NCBI GenBank assembly: GCA_910578665.1
Contig: CAJTQU010000041.1
Coordinates: 1-6,375, forward strand
DNA: 6,375 nt
DNA from: an uncultured Muribaculaceae bacterium
Lineage (GTDB): Bacteria > Bacteroidota > Bacteroidia > Bacteroidales > Muribaculaceae
Direction: 5' to 3'
Shown here piece after piece: positions 5,053 to 6,375 of the stretch (its first letter is position 1; each line of letters begins with the position of its first letter). Both the position numbers and the translations under genes were made by a program. The notes under the pieces were generated by a model. That model was not told the DNA's origin and ran no database searches. It saw only the letters and a list, made by a program, of their open reading frames with translations.

Positions 5053-6309
5053 ATGGCTAATATTGATAATACAAATTTTGCCGGAAAAAAGGCAATTGTA
5101 CGTGTAGATTTCAATGTGCCTCTCGATGAGAACGGCCACATTACCGATGACACCCGCATACGCGGCGCACTCCCGACACTAAAAAAGATTCTTGCCGATG
5201 GCGGCAGCCTCATACTTATGAGCCATATGGGCAAACCCAAAGGCAAAATCAACATGAAATACAGTCTGGGCCAGATTCGCGAAGCCGTGGCCGAGGCTCT
5301 AGGTACAGATGTAAAATTTGTACCTGACTGCATGAAAGCACAAGAAGCAGCTGCCGAGCTCCAGCCTGGACAAGTACTTCTTCTGGAAAACCTTCGATTC
5401 TATCCTGAGGAGGAGGGGAAACCCGTAGGTATAGACAAAGAGGACCCCGGCTACGATGAGGCAAAAAAAGCAATGAAAGAAAGCCAGAAAGAGTTCGCAA
5501 AAACACTGGCAGGATATGCCGACATATATGTGAACGACGCATTCGGTACCGCGCACCGCAAACATGCCTCTACGGCCGTCATAGCCGATTATTTCGACCA
5601 AGACCACAAAATGCCTGGATATCTTATGGAGAAAGAGGTAACGGCAGTAGACAATATACTGTCTGACATCAAACGTCCTTTCACAGCCATAATGGGCGGC
5701 TCAAAAGTATCGACAAAGATAGGCATCATAGAAAACCTCATGGACAAGGTAGACAACCTTATACTATGCGGAGGCATGACCTACACATTTGCCAAAGCAA
5801 CTGGTGGCAAAATTGGAAATTCCATATGTGAAGACGACAAATTGCAGCTAGCACTCGACATTATAGCAAAAGCTAAGGCTAAAGGTGTAAACCTGGTGCT
5901 CGGTTCAGACTGCATCGCCGCAGACTCGTTCAGTAACGATGCAAAAACCATGGTATGTCCTTCTGACAACATACCTGACGGATGGCAGGGCCTTGACGCA
6001 GGTCCGGATACAATCAACGAATTCCGAAAAGCAATATTGCCGGCAAAAACAATATTATGGAACGGTCCGGCCGGTGTATTTGAGTTTGACAACTTCGCAG
6101 GTGGTTCACGCGCAATAGCAGAAGCTATCGTAGAGGCCACAACAAATGGCGCATTCTCACTAGTAGGCGGCGGCGACTCGGTGGCATGCGTCAACAAGTT
6201 CGGCATGGCCGACTCTGTAAGCTATGTCTCAACCGGCGGAGGCGCTCTTCTTGAAGCCATCGAGGGTAAAACACTGCCCGGCATCGCAGCAGTCAAAGGA
6301 GACAAATAA
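5053..6309 (+). CDS. pgk: Phosphoglycerate kinase
   Basis: This cytoplasmic glycolytic enzyme transfers phosphate from 1,3-bisphosphoglycerate to ADP, giving 3-phosphoglycerate and ATP; it is reversible in gluconeogenesis. The 418-residue protein is complete. The N-domain has VDFNVPL (18-24), the RGALPT segment (37-42), SHMGKPKG (57-64, in place of the usual HLGRP), LLENLRF (110-116) and VNDAFGTAHRKHAST (160-174). The C-domain has MGGSKVSTKIGIIENL (214-229), WNGPAGVFE (336-344), the nucleotide-binding GGGDSV (372-377) and STGGGALLE (393-401). Residues about 118-150 form a lysine/glutamate-rich insertion of a kind I associate with Bacteroidetes enzymes. ATG 5053 is chosen because the NIDNTNFAGKKAIVRVDF start aligns with the family. 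It is divergent from the kinase unit and followed by a probable terminator, so it may be monocistronic. Confidence 0.98.
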   Translation: MANIDNTNFAGKKAIVRVDFNVPLDENGHITDDTRIRGALPTLKKILADGGSLILMSHMGKPKGKINMKYSLGQIREAVAEALGTDVKFVPDCMKAQEAAAELQPGQVLLLENLRFYPEEEGKPVGIDKEDPGYDEAKKAMKESQKEFAKTLAGYADIYVNDAFGTAHRKHASTAVIADYFDQDHKMPGYLMEKEVTAVDNILSDIKRPFTAIMGGSKVSTKIGIIENLMDKVDNLILCGGMTYTFAKATGGKIGNSICEDDKLQLALDIIAKAKAKGVNLVLGSDCIAADSFSNDAKTMVCPSDNIPDGWQGLDAGPDTINEFRKAILPAKTILWNGPAGVFEFDNFAGGSRAIAEAIVEATTNGAFSLVGGGDSVACVNKFGMADSVSYVSTGGGALLEAIEGKTLPGIAAVKGDK

Positions 6310-6359
6310 TTGCATATTCCACAACCAACGAATTAATAAATACCACACAATTGGCGGCC

Positions 6360-6375
6360 GGCACCAGATAGTGCC
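6360..6375 (+). terminator. Probable pgk terminator hairpin, cut by window end
   Basis: GGCAC (6360-6364) pairs with GTGCC (6371-6375) around the six-base loop CAGATA. GGCGGCC just before it could extend the stem beyond the window. It starts 50 bases after the pgk stop. The expected T-run lies outside the window, so the call is incomplete. Confidence 0.5.

Noticed and set aside
5781..6206. Minus-strand frame of 141 codons inside pgk
   Set aside because: It is a mirror frame of highly conserved pgk coding sequence with no start context or domain.
1..6375. CRISPR array, insertion sequence, prophage or toxin-antitoxin pair
   Set aside because: No regularly spaced direct repeats, transposase, integrase or paired small genes were seen on either strand; the region is ordinary core chromosome apart from the kinase-RapZ unit.

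Overview
The window looks like a chromosomal core region of a Bacteroidales bacterium (phylum Bacteroidota), possibly near Muribaculaceae; the family is a guess. The signs are promoters of the Bacteroidetes type (TTTG, 19-20 bp, TAnnTTTG) before the tRNA and before pgk, A/T-rich leaders with no clear Shine-Dalgarno sequence, the prfA-pyrF gene order, and proteins of Bacteroidales type.

Layout. Positions 1-227 are AT-rich, gene-free DNA ending in the promoter of a tRNA-Glu(CTC) gene (228-299), which is followed by a strong intrinsic terminator. Next, on the plus strand, are prfA (release factor 1, start placed at 397) and pyrF (orotidine-5'-phosphate decarboxylase). After a structured intergenic region comes a 68-residue membrane protein of unknown function. 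Facing it on the minus strand is a two-gene unit: a 460-residue protein joining an AmgK-type sugar kinase to a RapZ C-terminal domain (4871 to 3489), then a MurU-like sugar-1-phosphate nucleotidyltransferase (3474 to 2737). On the plus strand, divergent from that unit, is pgk (phosphoglycerate kinase, 5053-6309) with a leader of about 90 nt that can form a stem-loop. A hairpin, probably the pgk terminator, is cut by the window end.

How they work together. prfA, tRNA-Glu, pyrF and pgk are housekeeping genes for translation, UMP synthesis and glycolysis. The kinase and nucleotidyltransferase resemble the AmgK-MurU cell-wall sugar salvage route, in which MurNAc (or GlcNAc) is phosphorylated at C1 and then activated to the UDP-sugar. 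The kinase carries the domain that senses glucosamine-6-phosphate in E. coli RapZ, so this may be a salvage enzyme with a built-in amino-sugar sensor. Its promoter appears to interlock with the divergent pgk promoter, which could couple or oppose glycolysis and envelope-sugar salvage. This fusion and its promoter arrangement are the most interesting part of the window. No mobile element, CRISPR array or sign of recent transfer was seen.
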